Assembly: GCF_008386395.1 (NCBI RefSeq)
Contig: NZ_CP043761.1
Span: 4,712,001 to 4,776,000, forward strand
Length of the DNA: 64,000 nt
From: Paenibacillus sp. 37
GTDB taxonomy: Bacteria; Bacillota; Bacilli; Paenibacillales; Paenibacillaceae
Reading direction: 5' to 3'
The notes beneath the pieces are model-generated. The model was not told the DNA's origin and did not search any database. It was given only the letters and a program-made list of their open reading frames with translations. Both the position numbers and the translations under genes were made by a program. Positions 52,503-60,333 of the stretch are shown one piece after another. Numbering within the stretch: position 1 is the stretch's first letter; the number at the start of each line of letters is the position of its first letter.

Positions 52503-54275
52503 ATGGCATTGGACGGCATCGTAACACGGGCCATTGTTCATGAACTGCAAGGCTGCATTGGTGGACGTATCAGCAAAATCCATCAGCCGAATGGTCATGA
52601 CGTAGTTCTCACACTACGTGCTCAGCGCGGTAATAGTAAATTGCTTGTTTCGGCAAGCCCAACCTATCCCCGTGTGCATTTTACGGAAAAGACATTCCTT
52701 AACCCTACGGAAGCACCCATGTTCTGCATGCTGCTCCGCAAGCACTGTGAAGGTGCCATCATTGAGGAGATCCGTCAGATTGGCATGGAACGTATTATCC
52801 ACATCAATGTGCGCCAGCGTGACGAATTGGGGGATGTTTCGGTTAAACGGATCATCATTGAATTGATGGGGCGTCACAGTAATATTATTTTGCTTGATCC
52901 TGTTACAGAAACGATTCTGGATGGCATTCATCATGTGACTCCTTCCATCAGTAGCTACCGGGTAATCATGCCTGGATTCGCTTATACTGCCCCACCCGAG
53001 CAACATAAAAGTAATCCGCTCGAAGTGAGTCGTACAGCATTCGAGGACAGCTATCATGCCGCTGAGGAAGAGGCATCACGCTGGCTCGTGAACTCCTTTA
53101 GCGGTCTTAGCCCGTTAATTGCGGGAGAGATTGCTGCCCGTGGAATTGCAGCTGAAGGTACAGTGAGCACTCAGGCTGTGGTGGAGGGTGAGAGCCGAGT
53201 TGAGGCTGGTGCACTGTGGAACGCTTTTGAAGCCGTGATGGGACCTGTCAGAGATCATATCTACACGCCTGTAACCGGAACAAACGCCAAAGGCAAAATG
53301 ATTTTCTCGGCCGTTCATCTTCAGAGCATTCAGGAGTTGGAGAAAACCTATGACACGATGAGCAAGTGCATGGAGGATTACTACGGAGACAAGGCTGAAC
53401 GGGACACGGTAAAACAGAGAGTAAGTGATCTGCTCCGTTTTCTGCAGAATGAGCGAAGCAAAAACATCAAAAAGCTGGACAACCTGAACAAGGACCTGCT
53501 GGAAGCAGACGATGCGGACAAGTTCAGACTATGGGGCGAGTTGCTTTTTGCCTCCCTGCATCAGGTCCACAAAGGGGACAAGAGCGTGGAGCTTGTGAAC
53601 TTCTACGATGAAGACCAAGCCAACATTACCATTCAGCTTGATCCACTGCTCACACCGTCTGACAACGCACAACGTTATTTCAAGCGCTATAACAAATACA
53701 AGAACAGTCTGGCTGTGATTCATGAGCAGCTTGGCAAAACCAAAGACGAGATTGACTATCTCGATAACCTGTTGCAGCAGCTGTCCATTGCATCCATGAA
53801 CGATATTGAGGAAATACGGGATGAGCTTGTGCAACAGGGATACCTTCGTGACCGTAACAAGAAGGGTAAAAAGAAGAAGAAAAGCGACCGTCCGACCGTA
53901 CACCAGTTCACCTCCTCCGAGGGGATTGATATTCTTGTGGGCAAAAACAACCTGCAGAATGAATACGTGACCAACCGTCTCGCTTCTTCCAACGACACCT
54001 GGTTGCATACCAAAGACATTCCTGGTTCACATGTCGTTATTCGCAGTACGGACTTTGGTGAAGCTACATTGGAAGAAGCAGCACAGCTTGCTGCCTATTT
54101 CAGCCAAGCCAAGGAGTCAAGCAGTGTACCTGTGGATTACACATTTATCCGTCATGTGCGCAAACCAAGTGGTGCGAAGCCAGGTTTTGTGATCTATGAT
54201 CATCAGAAGACCTTGTTTGTCACGCCAAATGATGAATTGATCAAGAGTCTGCCATCCACGATTAAAAATGGATAA
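52503..54275 (+). CDS. rqcH: Ribosome quality control protein RqcH (NFACT/FbpA family)
   Basis: A 590-residue NFACT protein. The N-terminal NFACT-N domain starts M-A-L-D-G-I-V-T-R-A and contains the R-D pair in N-V-R-Q-R-D-E-L; a helix-hairpin-helix lies near 185-215 (S-G-L-S-P-L-I-A-G-E-I-A-A-R-G), followed by a long coiled coil (about 285-450) and the NFACT-R domain (about 470-570: S-E-G-I-D-I-L-V-G-K-N, D-T-W-L-H-T-K-D-I-P-G-S-H). RqcH binds stalled 50S subunits and recruits tRNA-Ala to add alanine tails for degradation. A Lys-rich patch precedes NFACT-R. The ATG at 52503 is preferred over an upstream GTG. Confidence 0.95.
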   Translation: MALDGIVTRAIVHELQGCIGGRISKIHQPNGHDVVLTLRAQRGNSKLLVSASPTYPRVHFTEKTFLNPTEAPMFCMLLRKHCEGAIIEEIRQIGMERIIHINVRQRDELGDVSVKRIIIELMGRHSNIILLDPVTETILDGIHHVTPSISSYRVIMPGFAYTAPPEQHKSNPLEVSRTAFEDSYHAAEEEASRWLVNSFSGLSPLIAGEIAARGIAAEGTVSTQAVVEGESRVEAGALWNAFEAVMGPVRDHIYTPVTGTNAKGKMIFSAVHLQSIQELEKTYDTMSKCMEDYYGDKAERDTVKQRVSDLLRFLQNERSKNIKKLDNLNKDLLEADDADKFRLWGELLFASLHQVHKGDKSVELVNFYDEDQANITIQLDPLLTPSDNAQRYFKRYNKYKNSLAVIHEQLGKTKDEIDYLDNLLQQLSIASMNDIEEIRDELVQQGYLRDRNKKGKKKKKSDRPTVHQFTSSEGIDILVGKNNLQNEYVTNRLASSNDTWLHTKDIPGSHVVIRSTDFGEATLEEAAQLAAYFSQAKESSSVPVDYTFIRHVRKPSGAKPGFVIYDHQKTLFVTPNDELIKSLPSTIKNG

Positions 54276-54285
54276 GGCTATATAA

Positions 54286-54377
54286 GTTGAACTAAAGATT
54301 ATTTACACTTATATAGATGTAACAGTAACAAAGACAGAAACAAAATCCCCTGACCATCAATGGTTCTGGGGATTTTT
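54286..54377 (+). repeat. Possible decayed copy of the dispersed element, serving as rqcH terminator
   Basis: In order: GTTGAACTAAAGA, TTATTTACAC, AGTAAC, GACAGAAAC and ATCCCC are collinear with the left arm of element copies A and C. The ATCCCC/GGGGAT pair then closes a short hairpin instead of the long one. The match is partial, so relationship is suggested rather than proven. Confidence 0.4.
54342..54377 (+). terminator. rqcH terminator
   Basis: AAAATCCCC, an inner GACCA/TGGTT pairing, then TGGGGATTTTT. It lies 67 bp after the rqcH stop. Confidence 0.85.
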
Positions 54378-54506
54378 GCGGTTGCATTACTTGTTTGAAT
54401 GATATGTGAAGCTCAGCTTATTTATCTTCCTTATTGAATTTAAATTCATTTATATGTATAATAATTCAATTATGATGAATACAAATTGTAGTTAAAGGAG
54501 TGTACC

Positions 54507-54953
54507 ATGACCCTACATATCAGAGAAACTCAACCTGATGATCTGAAACCCCTGATGGCATTAATGCATGACTATGTGGTGGGATTCTACAACAACCCCT
54601 GGCCTGGTGATCAATCCATCCAGCTTTTGATTAATAACCTGCTTAATCAGCAGATCGGTGCTCAATTCGTGGCAGAAGAGAACGGGAAGCTTATCGGATT
54701 TTCCACCCTCTTCTTTACTTACAGCACGATGAAAGCAGAACGTGTCGCCATCATGAATGACCTATTTGTTACGGAAACATTCAGAGAAGGCGAAGCAGAA
54801 GCCAAATTATTTGCACACTGTCAGCAATATACACGTGACCATGGATGTGCATATATGTCTTGGATCACAGCAGTGACCAATGAGCGAGCACAGCAATTAT
54901 TCGAACGTCTTGGGGCTACACGCGGCGCTTGGGTCAACTATTCGATTACATAA
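54507..54953 (+). CDS. GNAT family N-acetyltransferase
   Basis: A 148-residue acetyltransferase. It begins I-R-E-T-Q-P-D-D-L, and has I-M-N-D-L-F-V-T-E-T-F-R-E-G-E-A-E (motif A region; the usual R-x-x-G-x-G/A is degenerate) and N-E-R-A-Q-Q-L-F-E-R-L-G-A near the end. The ATG follows AAAGGAG. It stands alone between rqcH and a convergent PHP gene. The substrate is unknown. Confidence 0.87.
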   Translation: MTLHIRETQPDDLKPLMALMHDYVVGFYNNPWPGDQSIQLLINNLLNQQIGAQFVAEENGKLIGFSTLFFTYSTMKAERVAIMNDLFVTETFREGEAEAKLFAHCQQYTRDHGCAYMSWITAVTNERAQQLFERLGATRGAWVNYSIT

Positions 54954-54970
54954 ACTCTTTTTGACACAAA

Positions 54971-55020
54971 AAAGGACATGAATACATGCAGGTTTATCCC
55001 TAGCATGATCCATGTCCTTT
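54971..55020. terminator. Terminator between convergent GNAT and PHP genes
   Basis: AAAGGACATG (54971-54980) pairs with CATGTCCTTT (55011-55020) over a 30-base loop. A-run and T-run on the two sides fit termination in both directions. Confidence 0.6.
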
Positions 55021-55098
55021 AATTCTCAAACGTCCCTAAAATGTACCCCACTAACGGCAGAATTCATTATAGTCATAAGGAGCGTTACCACGTTTAGC

Positions 55099-55968
55099 TT
55101 ATACTCCATATTGCTGTGAGGCAGCTGCCTTCAGCCTTTCCAACACATCAACCGTTACGGTCTTGCTACCCAGATCCCCGTGGAAAACGACACCTTGCCG
55201 TTCCCCATGATAATCTGATCCGCCAGTCTCGATTAACCCATAACCCTTAGCCATCTCGGCGTATCTGCGCTCATCTTCCGGTTCATGGTCCGAATGAAAT
55301 ACTTCGAGTCCATCTGGACGGCAGTCCTCAATGATACGCCGTACCAATTCATCATCTTCATAGAGACCCGGATGGGCAATTACAGCGGCTCCACCTGCGG
55401 CTCTGATCCATTCGCACGCATCCTTCGGCGCAACGCGGGGTACAGACACGAAGCCAGGCTTGCCTTCAGCAAGATATCGATCGAATGCATCCCGCATGTC
55501 GACAGCATATCCCTTCTTCACCAGTACATCAGCCATATGGGGTCTACCGATACTCTCGTCAGGCTCTAGTGGTCGTCCCAGCTCATCCAGTACCTCCTGC
55601 CAGCTTATATCAAGCCCGAGTTCTTGCAACTTGGCGATAATCAGATGATTCCGCTCATCTCGAGCTTCTCGTAATCCGCGCAACCGTTGCAGGAACTGCT
55701 CATCCTCTGTATTCACATAATACCCGAGCACATGAATATCTTTCCCACCAGCCCGAGTGCTGATCTCCACTCCGGCAACAACATCAATATCGTACTCTTT
55801 TCCCGCTTGTTGTGCTTCCGCTACACCAGCTACTGTATCATGGTCCGTTAGGGCAACCGCAGATAGCCCTTTTTGTTTGGCAAGCTTCACATTATCAGCA
55901 GGTGGCTGCATTCCATCGGAAGCCTGACTATGTGTATGAAGATCACAGCGTCCTTGGCGCTGATCCAT
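55099..55968 (-). CDS. PHP domain phosphoesterase (YciV/TrpH-like)
   Basis: A 289-residue PHP protein. The metal-binding motifs are D-L-H-T-H-S (10-15), L-T-D-H-D-T, V-A-G-V-E-I-S, A-H-P-G-L, H-S-D-H and G-S-D-Y-H-G-E. The family includes RNase AM / 3',5'-nucleoside bisphosphate phosphatase. The start ATG 55968 follows AAAGGAG. It lies 67 bp downstream of the LysR gene on the same strand. Confidence 0.9.
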   Translation of the reverse strand: MDQRQGRCDLHTHSQASDGMQPPADNVKLAKQKGLSAVALTDHDTVAGVAEAQQAGKEYDIDVVAGVEISTRAGGKDIHVLGYYVNTEDEQFLQRLRGLREARDERNHLIIAKLQELGLDISWQEVLDELGRPLEPDESIGRPHMADVLVKKGYAVDMRDAFDRYLAEGKPGFVSVPRVAPKDACEWIRAAGGAAVIAHPGLYEDDELVRRIIEDCRPDGLEVFHSDHEPEDERRYAEMAKGYGLIETGGSDYHGERQGVVFHGDLGSKTVTVDVLERLKAAASQQYGV

Positions 55969-56035
55969 GATCAACAGCTCCTTTGTTTAAAATTGATTAT
56001 GATTCAATCTTATCTACCATTGATGTTGCCAACTA

Positions 56036-56959
56036 TTATGCCTTCCCCGTCTTATGTACCGACTTAGGCTGCTCCTGCTGACGCAGATAATTCAGGAAAG
56101 CGACTGCTGACAGGGGCAACAAGGACGATTTTAGATGGATGGCATAGAACTGCCTTTTGAATTCGAGTCCGCGGATATCCACAATATGAACAAGTCCCAG
56201 AGCCAGTTCATGCTGCACCGAAGAAGGAGATAACATCGTAATACCTACCCCTGCCTCCACGGCCGATTTTACCGCTCCTGTACTGCCAAGTTCCATCACA
56301 ACATTCATATCCTGTGGATCAATCTTTTTCTTTTGCAATTGGTCTTCCATCACCTGACGAGTACCCGAGCCCTTCTCACGCAGCACAAAAGGATAATTCA
56401 TTACATCCTCAATATTCACTTTGCTACGCTTAGCCAAATCATGTCCGGCAGGTACAATCAGTTTCAGCTCGTCCTGCATGACAGGCTCCACAATCATGTC
56501 CGGGTGGTGCACTGGCGCTTCAATCAGACCAAAATTAAGCTGGTGCTTCAATATATCATCCATAATTTGCGTTGTATTCATCACTTTCATGACAATTGAA
56601 ATGTCCGGATATTGAAGCGCAAATGGTCCGAGCATGCGTGGAAGCACATATTCCCCAATCGTTAAGCTGGCTCCCAGCTGGAGTCTGCCCTGTAACATCT
56701 GGGTAAACGCCGACATCGCTTCGTCCGTCTGTCTGACCAACTCTACACTCCGTTTCGCATGAGGTAATAAAGTCCGGCCAGCCTCGGATAATTCTATTTT
56801 TTTGGTGGAACGATGTAGTAACTTTGTCCCAAAATAGTCCTCCAATGATTGAATCTGCATCGTTACTGCCGGTTGAGTCATATGTAATGCTTGTGCAGCA
56901 GCCGAGAAACTCCCCTTCTCTGCTACCGTATAAAAAATATGCAATTGGTGAAAATTCAT
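56036..56959 (-). CDS. LysR family transcriptional regulator (CysL/YwfK-like)
   Basis: A 307-residue regulator. The N-terminal winged helix (1-60) reads F-Y-T-V-A-E-K-G-S-F-S-A-A-A-Q-A-L, followed by the type-2 periplasmic-binding effector domain (90-295). Its effector pocket has F-V-L-R-E-K-G-S-G-T-R, as in the CysL/CbbR branch that controls sulfur or carbon genes. The target genes are not evident: the neighbours are a PHP phosphoesterase and an unknown gene, both on the same strand. Confidence 0.92.
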   Translation of the reverse strand: MNFHQLHIFYTVAEKGSFSAAAQALHMTQPAVTMQIQSLEDYFGTKLLHRSTKKIELSEAGRTLLPHAKRSVELVRQTDEAMSAFTQMLQGRLQLGASLTIGEYVLPRMLGPFALQYPDISIVMKVMNTTQIMDDILKHQLNFGLIEAPVHHPDMIVEPVMQDELKLIVPAGHDLAKRSKVNIEDVMNYPFVLREKGSGTRQVMEDQLQKKKIDPQDMNVVMELGSTGAVKSAVEAGVGITMLSPSSVQHELALGLVHIVDIRGLEFKRQFYAIHLKSSLLPLSAVAFLNYLRQQEQPKSVHKTGKA

Positions 56960-57017
56960 ATCTTCGCCCCTCTTCGATTACACTCTCTACATTGTAGCCG
57001 ATTTCCCGCTTGGCAAC

Positions 57018-57045
57018 AAAAAAAGCATGCAGCTTGTCTGCATGC
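57018..57045 (-). terminator. Terminator after the 145-residue unknown gene
   Basis: Read leftward: GCATGCAG, ACAAG loop, CTGCATGC, then seven T residues. Confidence 0.85.
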
Positions 57046-57091
57046 GATAATACTTGAATCTATGATTTCAACATATTGAATCTACTCAGGC

Positions 57092-57529
57092 TTACTTATG
57101 CTTGCGGCTATTTTTGACCAACGTCATTCTTCTTGAATGTCTTAACCATGAATAATATGATTTCAGGTCCCTCAACTCAATGGTCTCCGACATACGTCCC
57201 AGAAACGTAACTACAATCATTTTGTGCAGCGGGTTGCCCGCAATATCATATTCTCCTTCGAGTTCGGAAAATTCGGCGACCACCACCAGATCCTCATCAA
57301 TCAGGTAGACGTCCTGTTCATTACGGTAGTATGGTGTTATACGGTCCTGCTTCAGACACTCCCATAACCACGCCGCAATATGGTCATCATCACTACGTGC
57401 AGGCTCAATACGGTCTGCATACCGCATCTTGGCATGATGGGTAATGACGATGTCGGCCACTTTCTTGTCTCCAAGAGCCACGAAAAACGGCTCGTAGGTG
57501 CTCCAACGTTGCATCACCTTATCACGCAT
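57092..57529 (-). CDS. Conserved-looking protein of unknown function (145 residues)
   Basis: A soluble protein starting M-R-D-K-V-M-Q-R-W. It contains I-V-I-T-H-H-A-K-M-R-Y-A-D-R-I, followed by a beta-rich stretch (D-V-Y-L-I-D-E-D-L-V-V-V-A-E-F) and M-I-V-V-T-F-L-G-R; the tail is basic. The H-A-x-x-R-x-x-D-R pattern resembles the start of toxin-like or DUF4258-type small RNase folds, but the likeness is loose. ATG 57529 is eight bases after GGAGAG. It is the last gene of the ylbF-ylbG group; a terminator follows. Confidence 0.65.
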   Translation of the reverse strand: MRDKVMQRWSTYEPFFVALGDKKVADIVITHHAKMRYADRIEPARSDDDHIAAWLWECLKQDRITPYYRNEQDVYLIDEDLVVVAEFSELEGEYDIAGNPLHKMIVVTFLGRMSETIELRDLKSYYSWLRHSRRMTLVKNSRKHK

Positions 57530-57694
57530 GGGAATCACTCTCCACCAGATAGGACTTTCTATCTATTTATTACCAAATATATTACAACATTAGTCCCGCA
57601 ACCTCAAGGCGTAAGTTTAACTTTTTTTCACAATAGCCAATTTGTGTATAATTCAAGAAAAGAGCGACCCCAAAGGGTCCCTCCAGTTTCTCGT

Positions 57695-57961
57695 CTATAT
57701 TCCGTAAAAGCTCGTTTTGTCCATCGTTTTGCTGGCATACTCGGTTTTGATCTCATTACGATACGAGCGTTCGATCTTGCGCACATAGGAAAGTCGCTTC
57801 ACATTTTTCATCGTATCATCTGCCCGTTCTGCATTAACATACATGACTACATAATGCATACGGCGGGAGATATAATGCACGGTGCCATATTTTTCGAGAT
57901 TACGGGCAGCTTTCAAATCACTGACCCAAATAATGAATCCTGTCCTTTCCGCAAACATCAT
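57695..57961 (-). CDS. ylbG: YlbG family protein (DUF2129)
   Basis: An 88-residue protein: M-F-A-E-R-T-G-F-I-I-W-V, then L-E-K-Y-G-T-V-H-Y-I-S-R-R-M-H-Y-V-V-M-Y-V-N, the DUF2129 core. Function unknown; ylbG accompanies ylbF in Bacilli. Here it lies 27 bp after ylbF on the same strand. Confidence 0.9.
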   Translation of the reverse strand: MMFAERTGFIIWVSDLKAARNLEKYGTVHYISRRMHYVVMYVNAERADDTMKNVKRLSYVRKIERSYRNEIKTEYASKTMDKTSFYGI

Positions 57962-57988
57962 CGTTCCCCGCCCTTCTATAATGATTAC

Positions 57989-58426
57989 TTAACTGCAACC
58001 ACACTTGCCGCCACTACCGCAGCCGCCCTTCGGATTCGGGTCATTGCTCGGTACCTTAATGGTCGTTGACACTGCAAATGCAATGGTCTCTGACATCTGG
58101 AATAACATATCATCCAGGGACTTCTCTGCCTGTTTGAAGCGGATTACCGCCTCAAAATTTTCCAACTCCTGTTCCAAAGCCTTCACCTGGTCTTTTGCTG
58201 CATGATAATCCGGGTGAAAATGACCGAAACGCTGTGTTTCTTCAAACAATTCCTTCTTGGCATTCAGCTTCCGAATCCCCATCTGAATCTCAGGGGTAGT
58301 CTCGACTTGCTGCTTCCAATATAAATAATCCGATACTTCGGCAGATTGGTTAATCATGTCGCCCAGTTCATATGCGCCCGTTAACACTTGGGCCATATCG
58401 ACCGTGTTCATTTCCGCTACGCTCAT
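57989..58426 (-). CDS. ylbF: YlbF/RicF family regulator with Cys-rich tail
   Basis: A 145-residue helical protein of the YlbF/YmcA family: A-Y-E-L-G-D-M-I-N-Q-S, then F-E-E-T-Q-R-F-G-H-F-H-P-D-Y and E-Q-E-L-E-N-F-E-A-V. RicF acts with RicA and RicT to modulate RNase Y and phosphorelay activity and carries Fe-S clusters. The extreme C-terminus has Gly/Cys-rich G-C-G-S-G-G-K-C-G-C-S with three Cys, fitting metal binding. It lies 150 bp downstream of the XPB-partner gene. Confidence 0.9.
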   Translation of the reverse strand: MSVAEMNTVDMAQVLTGAYELGDMINQSAEVSDYLYWKQQVETTPEIQMGIRKLNAKKELFEETQRFGHFHPDYHAAKDQVKALEQELENFEAVIRFKQAEKSLDDMLFQMSETIAFAVSTTIKVPSNDPNPKGGCGSGGKCGCS

Positions 58427-58578
58427 GAAATATTCATCCTATCTATATATAAAGTTCTACTTAATGTAGACTATCTCATCATAGCATATCCATGAATAGT
58501 TAAGAAGAGTTTTTCCTGCAATTAGAAATAGGGGGAACTTGAAAATTCGCCTTTCAACCTGATATTCATGTGAAATAG

Positions 58579-60297
58579 TCAGGTTATGACATCATCTGGC
58601 AGGATAAGACGCATTGTATCCCACTCTGACGGGGAGAATGTACGCCATTCTGTCTCTGATGTATTTTCACTTGAATCCAGCATGCACCAACCGCTTAAAG
58701 TCCAGTGTTCATGACCCTCTACCTGATGTGGAATGAGGTATTGCGTACGATTTTCCTGTTGTATACCCAGCTTGGTCTGCCACTCAATGGCTTTGGCAGC
58801 AATCTGTCGGGCGGTTGAACTATGATATCGACGCCACTCCTTGTACCAGGTCTCCGGTATCTCCTCAAACCCCAACAGAGAGAACTTCTTCTCAATGACA
58901 GAATGATCACGCTCCAACCCACGCAGAGAAGCAGGGACATCAACCAGACCTAGATTATTGGGAGTGTAGAAAGAAGAATATACACCACTCAACATATCTT
59001 TTTCTAATAACTTCGGATCATCTGCAGAGCCTGTATTTGCCTCCATTACCTTCATACTCCGAATTACTGTCAACGGTGCAGCATCGGTCTCCTTTCTCCA
59101 ATCTGCTAATGCAATACGCACATTCTCTGGTATGCCTGTCAGCGCATATTGTTCCAGAAACTCTATCACTTCATGTAAATCAGACCCTCTGGCTAAGGCC
59201 GAAATGAATCGTTCTCTTGTCATACGGTATATGGACATTCGATCACGCGTCACCCTCTCTGCGCATTGCTCCAGAATCCAGATCACATCAGGCCCTGCTT
59301 CGGGCGGCACCAACATTTCGAAATCAGGCTGCATGTAAAATCCACACGGCTCCGCTTCACTTACCATCTCTTGTTCTCGATATAACAGGCTCTGCGGTTC
59401 GATCAGCCAGCGGAATGCCAGATCTCCCGACTGATCTTCACCTACTTCACCATACCCCCAGCCAGCTAGTGCGTAGAGCCAGCCCCTGACTCGTGGTTTC
59501 AATTCCGAATTCTCTATACGGCACCATATATTTTTTTCTGGAGCAAACACTGCCAATTGATAACGGAATTGCTGCAAAGCGGGTTCAGCTTCTCCGTATC
59601 TTTCCATACACGCTTGATATATTTCCCGATGCATCTGTCTCCACGAGAGCTGCAACCATGTTTGTAATCGATGATCTACAATCTGAATTTGGCCATCTGA
59701 CTTCTGAACGAGATTCAGACTGAGCAGTAGATCGAGAAGGATTGCTACGTGGGTCGGATACAAATCCGAATGTCCATATTTGATGCTCAAACCTTCAAAG
59801 TCTGTCGAAGATAATACCGTGATCACACTTAATTTTTGAACACTTTTCTTATGTATAGTGCCCTTCCCTGTCAAAGGAAGTCCTTCTCTTTCGATCCACG
59901 CGATCAGATGAAGCAGCTCCGCAGCAATATCCGGCTTTCCTTCCTGTAATACATGAGCATGCTGTGCCATCTGTTTAACCGTTATACCCACTCTTTGTGC
60001 GTAAGCAATCGTCAATGTGTCCATCAACGAAGCAGGAATATAAAATAATCGCTCTCCCCAACTCTTATATACAGACTCAATCCATCTTTGCTGCCTAAGG
60101 TTGGCAAATGAAGATTTGGCTTCTGCGACACTTAGTCCTTCGATGGCCCACTGTTCTCGCGGCAGGAGGGAGGAAAAAGGCTGACCGGCATGTTTGTGAA
60201 AAATTGCACCAAGCACTTTTTGTTCCACCACAGTCAGCTTTGACCATGAATCAAGGTTCAGTACCACCGGCTCATCTATTGGTTCAAATGAAGACAT
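58579..60297 (-). CDS. XPB-helicase-associated protein (Helicase_C_3-like)
   Basis: A 572-residue protein without Walker motifs. It is largely helical, and winged-helix-like parts are possible at the N-terminus. A stretch near 320-400 (C-G-F-Y-M-Q-P-D-F-E-M-L-V-P-P-E, then C-A-E-R-V-T-R-D-R-M-S-I-Y-R-M-T) resembles the XPB/Ssl2 N-terminal-like or PF13625 type found in bacterial proteins paired with XPB helicases, as in mycobacteria. It starts 36 bp after the helicase gene, with GGAGGG before the ATG, so the two form an operon. It is expected to be a DNA-binding partner of the helicase. Confidence 0.72.
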   Translation of the reverse strand: MSSFEPIDEPVVLNLDSWSKLTVVEQKVLGAIFHKHAGQPFSSLLPREQWAIEGLSVAEAKSSFANLRQQRWIESVYKSWGERLFYIPASLMDTLTIAYAQRVGITVKQMAQHAHVLQEGKPDIAAELLHLIAWIEREGLPLTGKGTIHKKSVQKLSVITVLSSTDFEGLSIKYGHSDLYPTHVAILLDLLLSLNLVQKSDGQIQIVDHRLQTWLQLSWRQMHREIYQACMERYGEAEPALQQFRYQLAVFAPEKNIWCRIENSELKPRVRGWLYALAGWGYGEVGEDQSGDLAFRWLIEPQSLLYREQEMVSEAEPCGFYMQPDFEMLVPPEAGPDVIWILEQCAERVTRDRMSIYRMTRERFISALARGSDLHEVIEFLEQYALTGIPENVRIALADWRKETDAAPLTVIRSMKVMEANTGSADDPKLLEKDMLSGVYSSFYTPNNLGLVDVPASLRGLERDHSVIEKKFSLLGFEEIPETWYKEWRRYHSSTARQIAAKAIEWQTKLGIQQENRTQYLIPHQVEGHEHWTLSGWCMLDSSENTSETEWRTFSPSEWDTMRLILPDDVIT

Positions 60298-60333
60298 ATC
60301 CCAATCCCTCCTCTTTTCGCGAGTATAAATGGA

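Noticed and set aside
57092..57529. Toxin of a toxin-antitoxin pair
   Set aside because: The H-A-x-x-R similarity is too loose and no antitoxin-like gene is adjacent.
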